Part shown: positions 56,617 to 64,000 of the stretch, one piece after another
Position numbering within the stretch: the first letter of the stretch is position 1
How the letters are laid out: every line of letters begins with the position of its first letter
NCBI GenBank assembly: GCA_041398785.1
Contig: JAWKUA010000007.1
Span: 1 to 64,000, forward strand
DNA from: Planctomycetaceae bacterium
GTDB taxonomy: Bacteria; Planctomycetota; Planctomycetia; Planctomycetales; Planctomycetaceae
Reading direction: 5' to 3'
DNA: 64,000 bases
The notes under the pieces: model-generated
What the model was told of the DNA's origin: nothing
The model's input: the letters and a program-made list of their open reading frames with translations, nothing else
Databases searched by the model: none
Position numbers and translations under genes: made by a program

Positions 56617-58371
56617 TTACCTGACAGTGACGGCAGTTCGAAAAGCCAGCCGGGTGCGGGGCGCCTTCGGAATCGCCGGCCACGGGACACTGCCGACCTG
56701 CGGCTCATCGCCCGTGTGGCGGAAAGCGGGAGCCAGATACTTCGGCGAAGTGGCGTCATCGAAGACCGAACGGCGGCCCCACAGTTCCGCCAGACTGTCC
56801 TGGTACAACAGGCACCAGTCGTCGGTGACGGTCCGCATCACGTCCGCGGCGGCTCGGCGTCCGCGTTCGATCAGCACCAGATCCGGCGACTTGTATTCCA
56901 GAGCCTTCGTGGCGTCGAAGGGTCCTGAATCCGCGCTGCGGAATCGCTTGTCGGACGGCACGTCCCCCAGCAGAAAGTCAAAGTACATGTCGATGATCGA
57001 TTGCGGATAACACGTGCGAAACCGTCCGTCGAACGCGATTCGCGAATCGGGGCTGGTTTCGGAAAACACGGCCAGCACGTACTGAGCCCAGTTGAACGTC
57101 ACCAGCACTTTGCCGCCCAGCCGATGCTGATGCATGTACTGCATCGCCGCGACGGGATAGTAGCCGCGATCAACGTTCAGCGTCGCCTGCCGCGGGAACT
57201 GAGCAGCGCTGAGTCCGGCGATGGCAATCACCGCAACCACAAGCCCCGCCAGTCCGGGCTGCTTTCGCGCAGGACGCGAACTCGGCGACCGCGCGGCCGT
57301 TCGTTCGGCAAACCACGCAAACGCCTGCTTCACAAGCGATTCAATATGCGGCGCCAGCAGGTATGCGGCGATCAGCGCGACAAACGGAAGGTGACGATGA
57401 TGCTTCATCGCCTGCCACGTGAGCAGACCCATCACAATCAGCCCCGGCCAGCGGCGAGTTTGATCCGTCTTTTTCAGACACAGAAATGTTCCCGCCGCCA
57501 GTCCCAGAAACGGCAGCCCGTCGACGGAAAACAGCGGCAGCGGAGCCCATTCGCAGATTTCCGGACGCGGCCTTCCCAGCGACGACAGCATCCACGTATG
57601 CAGTTCCAGTCCATAGGGATTGATCAGACACGCGCCGGCAGTCACCGCAATCAGCAGCGCGTGATGACGAATCGTCGGCCACAGCCGAGCGTCCCTTCGC
57701 AGCAGCAGTTCGATTCCGTCCAGTCCCAGCCACGCGGTCAGAATGGCCATTCCCGCCAGGTAGCCGCCGTGAGCGTTCGTCCAGAAACACATCAACACGG
57801 GCAGCAGCCACAGCCACCACTTCGGACGATCGTCGCCGCGTTCAGTGACGGCTCCCGGAAGCCCGGTCGTCAGAATCGCCAGCAGCGCGGCCGCGCAGGC
57901 GTAGCTGAACATGTGAGGCCGCACCAGCCAGTGAAACGACACGTTGAACGACACCAGAGTCACAATCACAAGGCACGTCAGCAACCCCGCTCCCTGACGG
58001 CGAGCCGCCCAGACCGGCAGTCCCAGCAGCAGCAGCGTCAGCAGCGACTTCAGCAGCAACAGTCCGGTCTGACCCGCGAAGTTGTCGGACGCCGCCATCA
58101 CCAGTTCGGCGATGTTTTCGTGATTGACCCACCGATAATCGTCGACCGCATAGGACCACGTCGTGGTGCCGTGAAGATGGCCGTCGCGAATCACTTCGTT
58201 GCCGTACGTCACGTGCCCCCACAGATCCGGGTCGGCGTTGCTGACGGACATCACCAGCAGTCCGAACAGCAAGAACGCACACAGCCAGGCGATGCTGGTC
58301 CATCGTGCGATACGCGAACGTGGTGCCGCCGCCGGAACAGGCTGCGGCTCGGTCATAGACAACGCGGTCAT
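56617..58371 (-). CDS. Multi-spanning membrane protein, GT-C-like
   Basis: A 584-aa integral membrane protein with about ten hydrophobic segments (for example TSIAWLCAFLLFGLLVMSV, LLLKSLLTLLLLGLPVW, WWLWLLPVLMCF and GLAGLVVAVIAIAGL) and a C-terminal soluble region with FDGRFRTCYPQSIIDMYFDF. An early DPDLWGHVTYG resembles the D-x-D start of GT-C transferases, which use a lipid-linked sugar, but no family was proved. It could also be a dolichyl-phosphate-mannose-mannosyltransferase-like protein. Start at 58371 is used (MTALSMTEP). Confidence 0.75.
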   Translation of the reverse strand: MTALSMTEPQPVPAAAPRSRIARWTSIAWLCAFLLFGLLVMSVSNADPDLWGHVTYGNEVIRDGHLHGTTTWSYAVDDYRWVNHENIAELVMAASDNFAGQTGLLLLKSLLTLLLLGLPVWAARRQGAGLLTCLVIVTLVSFNVSFHWLVRPHMFSYACAAALLAILTTGLPGAVTERGDDRPKWWLWLLPVLMCFWTNAHGGYLAGMAILTAWLGLDGIELLLRRDARLWPTIRHHALLIAVTAGACLINPYGLELHTWMLSSLGRPRPEICEWAPLPLFSVDGLPFLGLAAGTFLCLKKTDQTRRWPGLIVMGLLTWQAMKHHRHLPFVALIAAYLLAPHIESLVKQAFAWFAERTAARSPSSRPARKQPGLAGLVVAVIAIAGLSAAQFPRQATLNVDRGYYPVAAMQYMHQHRLGGKVLVTFNWAQYVLAVFSETSPDSRIAFDGRFRTCYPQSIIDMYFDFLLGDVPSDKRFRSADSGPFDATKALEYKSPDLVLIERGRRAAADVMRTVTDDWCLLYQDSLAELWGRRSVFDDATSPKYLAPAFRHTGDEPQVGSVPWPAIPKAPRTRLAFRTAVTVR

Positions 58372-58547
58372 GGCAGCGAACGTCTGCAGGGGTTGTGACG
58401 ATTGTGAGCCTTTCAGCGACGCGCCGCAAAACGGCAACGTCGATCAAACTTAGCTCAGCTTTCGCCATCGCGCCGCCCGCGACCGACAGTTTTCGCTCGG
58501 GTCACGTCGCTGGCACGTCGCGTCTCGCCCGTCGCGCCGCGGACACC

Positions 58548-60290
58548 TCAGCGCGCGGCACCGGTCGAGTCCTTCAAACGCACGCCAAGATCCACGGCCA
58601 GCCGATCGCTGGTCGTGGACAGCTTCAACGACGCGTCTTCAAAAACGCCCACAAACTCCAGCAGCAGGTTAATCGCGGCCTCCGCTTCGTCACGGCTATG
58701 GCCCTCTTCCAGCATGTTCTGAGAAATCAATTGCTCGCGGTTCTCGTTCAGCACGGATTTCAGGATGTCGGCCTGCAACCCGACGGCTGTGTTCTCGGCC
58801 CTCAGAGGCACCCGCGGCGCCGGCGCAGAAGTCAGTTCCCGCGCCAGACTTGCCGAACTGGACACGACGAATCGCTCTCCCGCAAACCCCACGGACGGCG
58901 AGAAGTTGAAGATGATCGCGGCCTGAGTCGACTGCGCGTCATCCGGTTCCGGGACATACGTCGACGTGATCAGTTCGGCACCGTTGTCCAGCCGGTCCAT
59001 CTCCATTTCCAGTTGCGGACGACCTTCCATCGCGCCGATCACGTTGAAGAATCCCACCATACTCTGAAATGTCCGGCGCAGTTCGCGCGACATCGACTCC
59101 GGCTCCTTCAGACCCAGCACCAGAGCGAACGACGGCAGGCGAATCGCCGGCCGGGGAAGCGTGTTTCCGAAATCCTGCTTCGTCGCGATGAAGCCGATTT
59201 CCGGAGTCAGCGACCCCAGAATGTCCTCACCGAAATCCTTGCCCGCGAACAGAGTCGTCAGGTTGGCATCGGCCTCCGCGAACCCGTCGATGATCTGTTC
59301 GTTGAACAGGTCTCCGGCGCGCAGCCACATCTCCGAAACGTCGCGATACGTGCTGAGCGTAAACAGTGTGTCCTTCGCTTCAGGCAGATTCGGCGCGCGA
59401 CCACTGCCGTTCGGACCGAAGTAATACTCACGCTCTTCGGGAATCCAGTCGTTCCGGTACGGCATGCCGGCGGAAAGATTCAGCCCGGCATGGTTCGCGG
59501 TCAGTTCTGCCGTGGCAAACGGAGTCTGCTGAAGAGCACTCATGATCCCGCCCACCAGCAGCTCTCCCCCGGGATTCTCCGCGTCTCCGGCAAACAGCTT
59601 GCCGGCAACGCCCGCGTTCCTGACGGCCGCCAGATTGGCAAACGCCCATGCGGTCAGGTTTTCGCCCCGCCCCAGTCGCGCCGCCTGAAACTGCTCGTCG
59701 TCGTTCAGAGATTCCCCGTCGCCGTCAAGAATTCGGTCCAGAACGGACTTGCCCAGATCCGACTTGTTCGTGACGACCAGCCAGTCTTCGGCAACGGCAA
59801 GTTTCGTCTCATTCAATTCGTACGCGCTGATGCCGCGATAATCACCCTGCCGAACGGCGTCCGAATCTCTGCCAAGCGTCAGCAATTGCAGCAGCTTCGA
59901 CCGCAGCAGTTCCATCGAATCCGCGTCCCGGCCGCGAACCAGCAGTGCTACGCCCTGAGTCTTCGCGTCGATTCCCAGGTAGATGCCCTTCGCCGTCAAT
60001 GTTTCCAGAGCCTGCCGCCATTCCATGTCCAGTTGAATCTCGACAAACTTTCGTCCCGTCAGAAAGTTCCGGTACGGCTGCGACTGAATCGCCTGCCGGT
60101 AAGGTTCCAGAGCCTCAATGCGTTCCCGCAGCGGATGGTCGAAGATCGTGGAAATCAGCTCCGGCGGATTCGGCACCTCGGCATAAATCACCGTGGAGTT
60201 CGGACACAGCTGCGCCGCCGATTGCCGATCCTCGGCCATCGACACGGAAACCAGCAGGCACATCGCAACAGCGGATCGAAACACGTTCAT
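58548..60290 (-). CDS. Secreted DUF3352-like protein
   Basis: A 580-aa protein with a signal peptide (SAVAMCLLVSVSMAED). The opening LCPNSTVIYAEVPNPPELIS, the VGFFNVIGAMEGRPQLEME segment and the regular strand-helix pattern match planctomycete proteins near DUF3352. No known enzymatic residue is visible. Start at 60290 has GAAGGTGG upstream. It is 176 bases upstream of the membrane protein on the same strand. Confidence 0.75.
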   Translation of the reverse strand: MNVFRSAVAMCLLVSVSMAEDRQSAAQLCPNSTVIYAEVPNPPELISTIFDHPLRERIEALEPYRQAIQSQPYRNFLTGRKFVEIQLDMEWRQALETLTAKGIYLGIDAKTQGVALLVRGRDADSMELLRSKLLQLLTLGRDSDAVRQGDYRGISAYELNETKLAVAEDWLVVTNKSDLGKSVLDRILDGDGESLNDDEQFQAARLGRGENLTAWAFANLAAVRNAGVAGKLFAGDAENPGGELLVGGIMSALQQTPFATAELTANHAGLNLSAGMPYRNDWIPEEREYYFGPNGSGRAPNLPEAKDTLFTLSTYRDVSEMWLRAGDLFNEQIIDGFAEADANLTTLFAGKDFGEDILGSLTPEIGFIATKQDFGNTLPRPAIRLPSFALVLGLKEPESMSRELRRTFQSMVGFFNVIGAMEGRPQLEMEMDRLDNGAELITSTYVPEPDDAQSTQAAIIFNFSPSVGFAGERFVVSSSASLARELTSAPAPRVPLRAENTAVGLQADILKSVLNENREQLISQNMLEEGHSRDEAEAAINLLLEFVGVFEDASLKLSTTSDRLAVDLGVRLKDSTGAAR

Positions 60291-60673
60291 CACACACCAC
60301 CTTCTCTGATCAAGTGGACGCAGTCTCGGCATCGCAGGCCCGCGATGCTCATTCGCGGCAACCCCTCAGATCCTGGACGAATTTCCGGCGGACGACAAAT
60401 TCCAGCCGAAGAAATGCGGTTCACGCCGGAAACGCCACGTCGTCGTCGGAATGAAGTTCAGTCTGTGCAGACCGCCACACCGTCCGCCGATTCCGCGAGC
60501 CAACGTCCAGGCAGGTACCGACGGCCGAAGATGGCCCCGCGACACCGTCATTTCCCCGATCACGCAGAAATTCGAACCTGCGCGTTGTCAGGGTTGTCTG
60601 ATACGATTAGCATTCGCCGCCCCGGGAAGTCAGCCTTCCCGGAACGCCACGAAGCCCAACGGCTTCCCCATCA
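60291..60673. other. Intergenic region upstream of the tRNA gene
   Basis: No gene. A promoter-like pair for the tRNA is annotated at its right end. No repeats were recognised. Confidence 0.5.
60585..60613 (+). promoter_or_regulatory. Possible tRNA-Leu promoter
   Basis: TTGTCA (five of six to the -35 consensus) and TAGCAT lie 17 bases apart, about 60 bases before the tRNA. The -10 box is weak. Confidence 0.35.
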
Positions 60674-60758
60674 GCCCTGGTGGCGGAATTGGCAGACGCG
60701 CATGATTCAGGTTCATGTGTCCGTAACGGACGTGGAGGTTCGACTCCTCTCCAGGGCA
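60674..60758 (+). tRNA. tRNA-Leu (CAG anticodon)
   Basis: An 85-base class II tRNA. The acceptor arms are GCCCTGG and CCAGGGC, the D arm has GGCGGAATTGGCAGACGC, the anticodon loop is TTCAGGT with CAG between CATGA and TCATG, a long variable arm with TGTCCGTAACGGACG follows, and the T arm is GGAGGTTCGACTCCT. The CCA end is not encoded. The class II shape and the AATTGGCAGACGCG D-arm fit leucine. Confidence 0.97.
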
Positions 60759-60792
60759 TCGGTTGCTTGGGCACCCGCACGAAAAGAAGCGT

Positions 60793-60828
60793 AAGGCCGC
60801 GAAAAACACTGCCGTTTTTCGCGGCCTT
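60793..60828 (+). terminator. Strong hairpin after tRNA-Leu
   Basis: A perfect 15-bp stem (AAGGCCGCGAAAAAC/GTTTTTCGCGGCCTT) with a 6-base loop. The outer GAAAAGAA (60781-60788) and TTCTTTTC (60831-60838) extend it, and the right side is T-rich. It lies 35 bases past the tRNA. Confidence 0.85.
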
Positions 60829-60988
60829 CGTTCTTTTCGGGTTCCTGAGGATACCGAAGGATTCAAGCCGTTCTGCACCACCTTGCAGGGCAGAAAACAA
60901 TTCTCACCCGGGGTCGCCGGTCGGAGCGGGTTCCGCGATTGTCTCGCCTGGATCGTGACAGGACAACCGATGCGGCGGGCCGACGTTC

Positions 60989-61788
60989 TCAAACTGAGCC
61001 CTGATAGAGGTACTGCTGAAAGCCAGCGAACAACTTGCCAATCTCTTCCGGCCGTCCCAGGTCGGCGATGGCGTCGGCGATCGAGTCGTGGTACTTCAGC
61101 TTCAACAACGGCGTCAGTTTTTTTTGGTCTAATTCCTGGACACCCTGATCCACGTAATGCGCCAGCACGAAGTCCAGGAAGGCTTGTTGCCTGGCATCGA
61201 AGTGGGCGGTGATCTCCAGCCTGGCCATTCCGGCGCGTTCTTCGCGGGTCAGCGTGGGAAGGGCGTAGGCGACGTTGGCCAGCACGTCGAACAGGTCGCT
61301 CTTCTCGGCATCGATGATCCTCTGCATTTCGGCCATCTGCTCAGCGCCGAAACCTTTCTCCGCCAGTCCGGCCAGCAGCTTAGCGCGGGTGCCGGGTGTG
61401 CTCCAGATCGCTCGCAACTCGGCTTCGTCGTGAAAGAACGAAGGCAACTCGCCGAACAGCATGGTCATAAACTCCTGCGCCGACATAGGCGTGCCGTCGG
61501 GGTGCCAGAAGCTGGTGACCATCATGTGCTGGATCGTCCGTTCTTGGCCTGCGCCACGCCCGCAGTCAGGGGTTCATCCCAAGCCCTGGCCTCGACGACG
61601 CCCGTCGTGGTGTTGCGATAGATCAGCACGTAATCGGCGGTGAGCGGCCTCGCGCGGCGACCGAATCCTTCGAGTCGTCCCAGCGTGATCGGATACTCGT
61701 GGCGGATGCGGCTGCCGTCGACGACGCCCCAGTCGGCGGCAGCAAGTGCCGGGTCGATGGAATCGGCGCGAGTTTCGGCTTCGTTCAC
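60989..61788 (-). pseudogene. hsdR: Type I restriction enzyme R subunit, internally deleted
   Basis: Two pieces of an HsdR. The N-terminal frame at 61522-61788 (88 aa) has DPALAAADWGVVDGSRIRHE and DYVLIYRNTTTGVVEARAWD, the start of a type I R subunit. The C-terminal frame at 60989-61525 (178 aa, from RTIQHMMVTSFWHPDGTPMS) ends with FVLAHYVDQGVQELDQKKLT and the usual tail KYHDSIADAIADLGRPEEIG. The nuclease remainder and the whole DEAD/helicase part, roughly 500 or more residues, are gone. The join is at GCCAAGAAC near 61545-61550 and is out of frame. No hsdM or hsdS is seen. The remnant overlaps the fic stop by four bases, so it keeps the original operon order. It cannot be an active endonuclease. 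Confidence 0.88.
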
Positions 61789-62921
61789 AGAAAGGGCTGC
61801 CAGTCATTTGAGTCGCGAGTCAGAAGTGTCATCAATCGCGGGTGAATGAACAACTTCTCACGCCCGACCTGGCGTTCCGTCAGCACGCCGATCTCGACCA
61901 GCTTTTTCAAGTAGGTCGACGCGGTCTGCCGCGCGGCAATCGCGCGGTCCGTGACGTTCGAGATCCGGCAGTAGGGCAGCTCGAAGATCAGGTTGACCAG
62001 TTCGTGGCTGTAGACCTTCGGAGCCTTCTGGCGGACGTGCTCGGTCGTCTGAGCCTGCAGTTCACGGATGGCGGCGATCTTCGCGACCGTCCATTCCGCC
62101 GTTTCCTTCACGCCCCGCAGAATGAACAGCACCCACTCGTCCCACGCATCGGATCGTGTGACATCCTGCAGCAGCCGGTAGTAGTTTGCCTTGTTCTGGA
62201 TGATGAACCGGCTGAGGTACAGGATCGGCAGCGTCAGCAGGCCCTCACTGATGAAGAACAGGCTGTTGAGCACTCGGCCCGTGCGACCGTTGCCGTCGGT
62301 GAAGGGGTGGATGGCCTCGAACTGGTAGTGAGCGACTGCCATCCGGATCAGCGGGTCCAGCTCCGTCGACTCGTGCAGAAATCGCTCCCAGTTCGACAGC
62401 AAAGAACGCAGCAGGTCGACTCCGACTGGCGGGGTGTAGACAACTTCGCCGGTCTGGCCTTTTGCCAGGGCCGTTCCGGGGACGCTGCGGACGTGCATCT
62501 GCTGCCCCTTGATCTGGCTGCAGATTTCTTCCGCCGTTTTTGTCGTCAGAGGCCGCTGCAGCAGCGACCGAAAACCTTCCAGCAGCGACCGGCTGTAACG
62601 CAGAGCTTCCTTCGTCGCGGCGTCGGCACTGTCGTCGTCTTCGCGGAACTGAAAGAGCTGGTCCGTCGTGGTGACGATGTTCTCGATTTCCGAACTGGCC
62701 TGGGCTTCCAGCAGCGGCAGCGTGTTGATCAGCACGCTCTGGTTCGGAATCAGCTCCGCCGCCTGCTTCAGTTCGGCCAGCGCCGCTCGGGCGGCGATGC
62801 ACTGCTTCAGAATCGGCTTCGTTTCCAGATCGACGCCCGGAGGCAGTGTCGGCAGCTCGTTAAACGGCTGGTCGGGGTGCCAGAACCTGTTCGCAGGCGG
62901 CGTGTTCTGAGGCGTTGTCAT
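61785..62921 (-). CDS. fic: Fic family protein (AMP/NMP transferase)
   Basis: A 378-aa Fic protein. The active-site motif HPFTDGNGRTGR is complete at 205-216. An inhibitory helix motif S-x-x-x-E-N is at S76-N81 (SSEIENIVTT), which marks a class II Fic that restrains itself. A C-terminal winged-helix-like region (RISNVTDRAIAARQTASTYL) follows. Fic enzymes transfer AMP to a hydroxyl on a target protein. This group is often found between type I R-M genes, and here it overlaps the hsdR remnant by four bases. The target is not known. Confidence 0.93.
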   Translation of the reverse strand: MTTPQNTPPANRFWHPDQPFNELPTLPPGVDLETKPILKQCIAARAALAELKQAAELIPNQSVLINTLPLLEAQASSEIENIVTTTDQLFQFREDDDSADAATKEALRYSRSLLEGFRSLLQRPLTTKTAEEICSQIKGQQMHVRSVPGTALAKGQTGEVVYTPPVGVDLLRSLLSNWERFLHESTELDPLIRMAVAHYQFEAIHPFTDGNGRTGRVLNSLFFISEGLLTLPILYLSRFIIQNKANYYRLLQDVTRSDAWDEWVLFILRGVKETAEWTVAKIAAIRELQAQTTEHVRQKAPKVYSHELVNLIFELPYCRISNVTDRAIAARQTASTYLKKLVEIGVLTERQVGREKLFIHPRLMTLLTRDSNDWQPFL

Positions 62922-62931
62922 GGTCCGCGAG

Positions 62932-62995
62932 ATTATGTCCCGTCCTTCGACACGTCAACGAGATATGTCGACGAAACGCGTCACCTTCGACACGT
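62932..62995 (-). promoter_or_regulatory. Promoter with TCGACA operator repeats upstream of fic
   Basis: Read on the minus strand, TTGACG (62953-62958) and CATAAT (62932-62937) stand 15 bases apart, with the -10 about eleven bases from the fic ATG. Two copies of CCTTCGACACGT start at 62944 and 62984 (40 bases apart), and TCGACA/TGTCGA half sites lie at 62948-62953 and 62966-62971, over the -35 box. A repressor or the protein's own HTH could bind here; that is inference. Confidence 0.45.
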
Positions 62996-63116
62996 TCTCG
63001 CAACGTATCGATTCCAGCGACATATTCCGACGATGCAGTGGATAGTCGGCAGTTGACAATGGACAGCGTCACTGAGTCAGGCCTCGCTTCGTTGACTTGA
63101 TGATGCTTGTCGGCAG

Positions 63117-63503
63117 TCAGAGCAGCGCTTTGTTGTCTTCGAGGATCGATTCGGATTCGCGGACCGTCAGGTATTCCGCTTTGTGCAGCAGGAGGATCCA
63201 GTACTCAGTTTCGTTCGCTTCCTTGAGAGCGATCGCCAGCTTGTGAACGAAGTCCGGTTTGCTCTCCGCCTGTTCGGCCTCACGCACGAGGGCTCCGATT
63301 GCCGTTCCCGACCGAAGCAACTGTTTCGACAACACATACTCTTTCTTATCCGCGCACAGGAACTTGTGCAGATTCACAATCCGCGAGGCAATCCGAATCG
63401 CCCGTGAGTGGCCCGCGAAGAACTGAGCTTGAATGCACCTGCAAAACACCGGGACGAGCCAGGGAGCGCCGCGGCAGGCAGGTGCTGATGCATTCCGCCG
63501 CAA
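63117..63503 (-). CDS. Four-helix-bundle protein (S23/TIGR02436-like)
   Basis: A 128-aa frame of which about the last 95 residues carry the family pattern: RIVNLHKFLCADKKEYVLSK, QLLRSGTAIGALVREAEQAE and KLAIALKEANETEYWILLL. The family, found as ribosomal intervening-sequence proteins in some bacteria and also as free-standing genes, has no settled role. The first 30 or so residues (PACRGAPWLVPVF) look non-native, so the true start is uncertain and may lie inside the frame. Confidence 0.8.
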   Translation of the reverse strand: MRRNASAPACRGAPWLVPVFCRCIQAQFFAGHSRAIRIASRIVNLHKFLCADKKEYVLSKQLLRSGTAIGALVREAEQAESKPDFVHKLAIALKEANETEYWILLLHKAEYLTVRESESILEDNKALL

Positions 63504-63523
63504 GCGTCCCCTGACTCGAACTA

Positions 63524-63778
63524 AGAACCCCTAACAAAACCTGCGAGAGCCGCGACGTTTGTGGTTGGGTTTCAGGCAAGAAGTGAGAAGGAGACGGACA
63601 TCCCGTCGACGCCGGCGCCGCCGCCTGAGACGCAACCACAAACGTCCCGAAGGGTTGCGACGACAGCAGCCGATCTGCGTCGTCATCACTCCTCGACGAT
63701 ATTTGTCGCCTCGTCATTCTTCCTTGCATTCGACTACTGTCGGCACAACGCGGCCTCGGAGGTTTTGTTAGGGGTTCT
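63524..63778. mobile_element. 255-bp element bounded by 19-bp perfect inverted repeats
   Basis: The ends AGAACCCCTAACAAAACCT (63524-63542) and its exact reverse complement (63760-63778) enclose nested stems: GACGTTTGTGGTTG at 63554-63567 with 63633-63646, and TCAGGC at 63572-63577 with 63623-63628. No transposase fits inside, and no convincing target duplication was seen. It could be a MITE, a structured RNA gene or a cruciform site. Confidence 0.6.
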
Positions 63779-64000
63779 AAAGTCCTTAACGGAGCGACCG
63801 TTCGGGACACGCGAGGGGAAGAATCGTACCGTGTTCGAATCAGTGCCAACAGTCAGGCACGCGACAGTCTGGAGTCCGAAACAACCGTGGCTCCGATGCC
63901 GATTTCGGCGACAATCCGCCGACGGACGGGCGCTCAAGAGTTCGAGACACGGCAGTTCGAACGGTCATTTCAACGCCCGCCAGAACGGTCGATTTCCTGT
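63779..64000. other. Right end of window
   Basis: No gene or repeat is supported in these 222 bases; open frames here lack protein-like composition. Confidence 0.45.

Noticed and set aside
57001..58398. 465-codon plus-strand open frame opposite the membrane protein
   Set aside because: Rich in Arg, Gln and His as expected for the complement of a GC-rich membrane gene; no domain.
60674..63503. A tRNA-Leu integrated island
   Set aside because: No repeat of the tRNA 3' end (CCAGGGCA context) was found in the right flank, and no integrase lies next to it; the right boundary is outside the visible signs.
63524..63778. Possible attC site, since an integron integrase is in the same window
   Set aside because: Ends read CCCTAAC and GTTAGGG, which lack the R and Y positions of the core, the arms pair perfectly without extrahelical bases, and the length exceeds known attC sites. 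It is also 63 kb from the integrase.
63346..63849. Open frame of 167 codons on the minus strand
   Set aside because: It overlaps the hairpin element and the four-helix gene frame and has no protein-like pattern.

Overview
The window looks like chromosomal DNA of a planctomycete. It is GC-rich, with long genes and loose spacing. Several gene families point the same way: a DUF1559 prepilin-like protein, DUF1080 and PQQ-propeller proteins, a WD40 Ser/Thr kinase, and two very long surface proteins with the N-terminal 'LE(D/A)R(R/T)L' signature. Housekeeping genes are aspS, metK, leuC, leuD and one tRNA-Leu(CAG). No rRNA genes or CRISPR array were seen.

Layout. 0.1-2.2 kb: a complete integron-type integrase without a visible attI, then a DUF4058 gene on the minus strand. 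2.3-11.5 kb (minus): a WD40 Ser/Thr kinase split by one base, preceded by a surface protein broken by several frameshifts in an internal repeat zone. 11.8-17.7 kb (plus): a secreted protein, a hairpin-repeat field, a STAS/HATPase partner-switch pair, aspS and a CE15-type esterase. 18.1-25.3 kb (minus): a 1,689-residue protein made of about 19 secretin-N-like repeats with no secretin barrel, a small related membrane protein (frameshifted), and an FHA protein. 25.8-38.3 kb: a second Ser/Thr kinase, metK, a methyltransferase, DUF1080 and two divergent PQQ-propeller genes, a zinc-ribbon protein, a Gfo/Idh/MocA oxidoreductase, an unrecognised frameshifted gene and a receiver-less sigma-54 activator. 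38.4-46.4 kb: a metalloprotease with GEVED and Fn3-like repeats, leuCD, the DUF1559 protein and a HEAT-repeat protein. 46.6-54.7 kb (plus): a tight five-gene run of three glycosyltransferases, an ABC exporter and a double APH-like kinase. 54.7-60.3 kb (minus): a Tat-exported protein, a multi-spanning membrane protein and a secreted DUF3352-like protein. 60.7-64 kb: tRNA-Leu with a strong terminator, an internally deleted hsdR fused by a 4-base overlap to an intact fic gene, a four-helix-bundle gene, and a 255-bp element bounded by 19-bp perfect inverted repeats.

How the genes may work together. The best candidates for an undescribed system are the 46.6-54.7 kb glycan/exporter/kinase operon and the secretin-N-repeat giant with its small partner and FHA gene. 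A family of about 83-bp hairpin repeats recurs at 12.6, 12.8, 23.5 and 34.4 kb, with a fragment near 56.5 kb. At least three otherwise well-conserved genes carry single-base frameshifts, two clearly at poly-A runs and one at a short A run. These may be assembly errors, so a kinase-WD40 programmed frameshift should not be claimed without reads.
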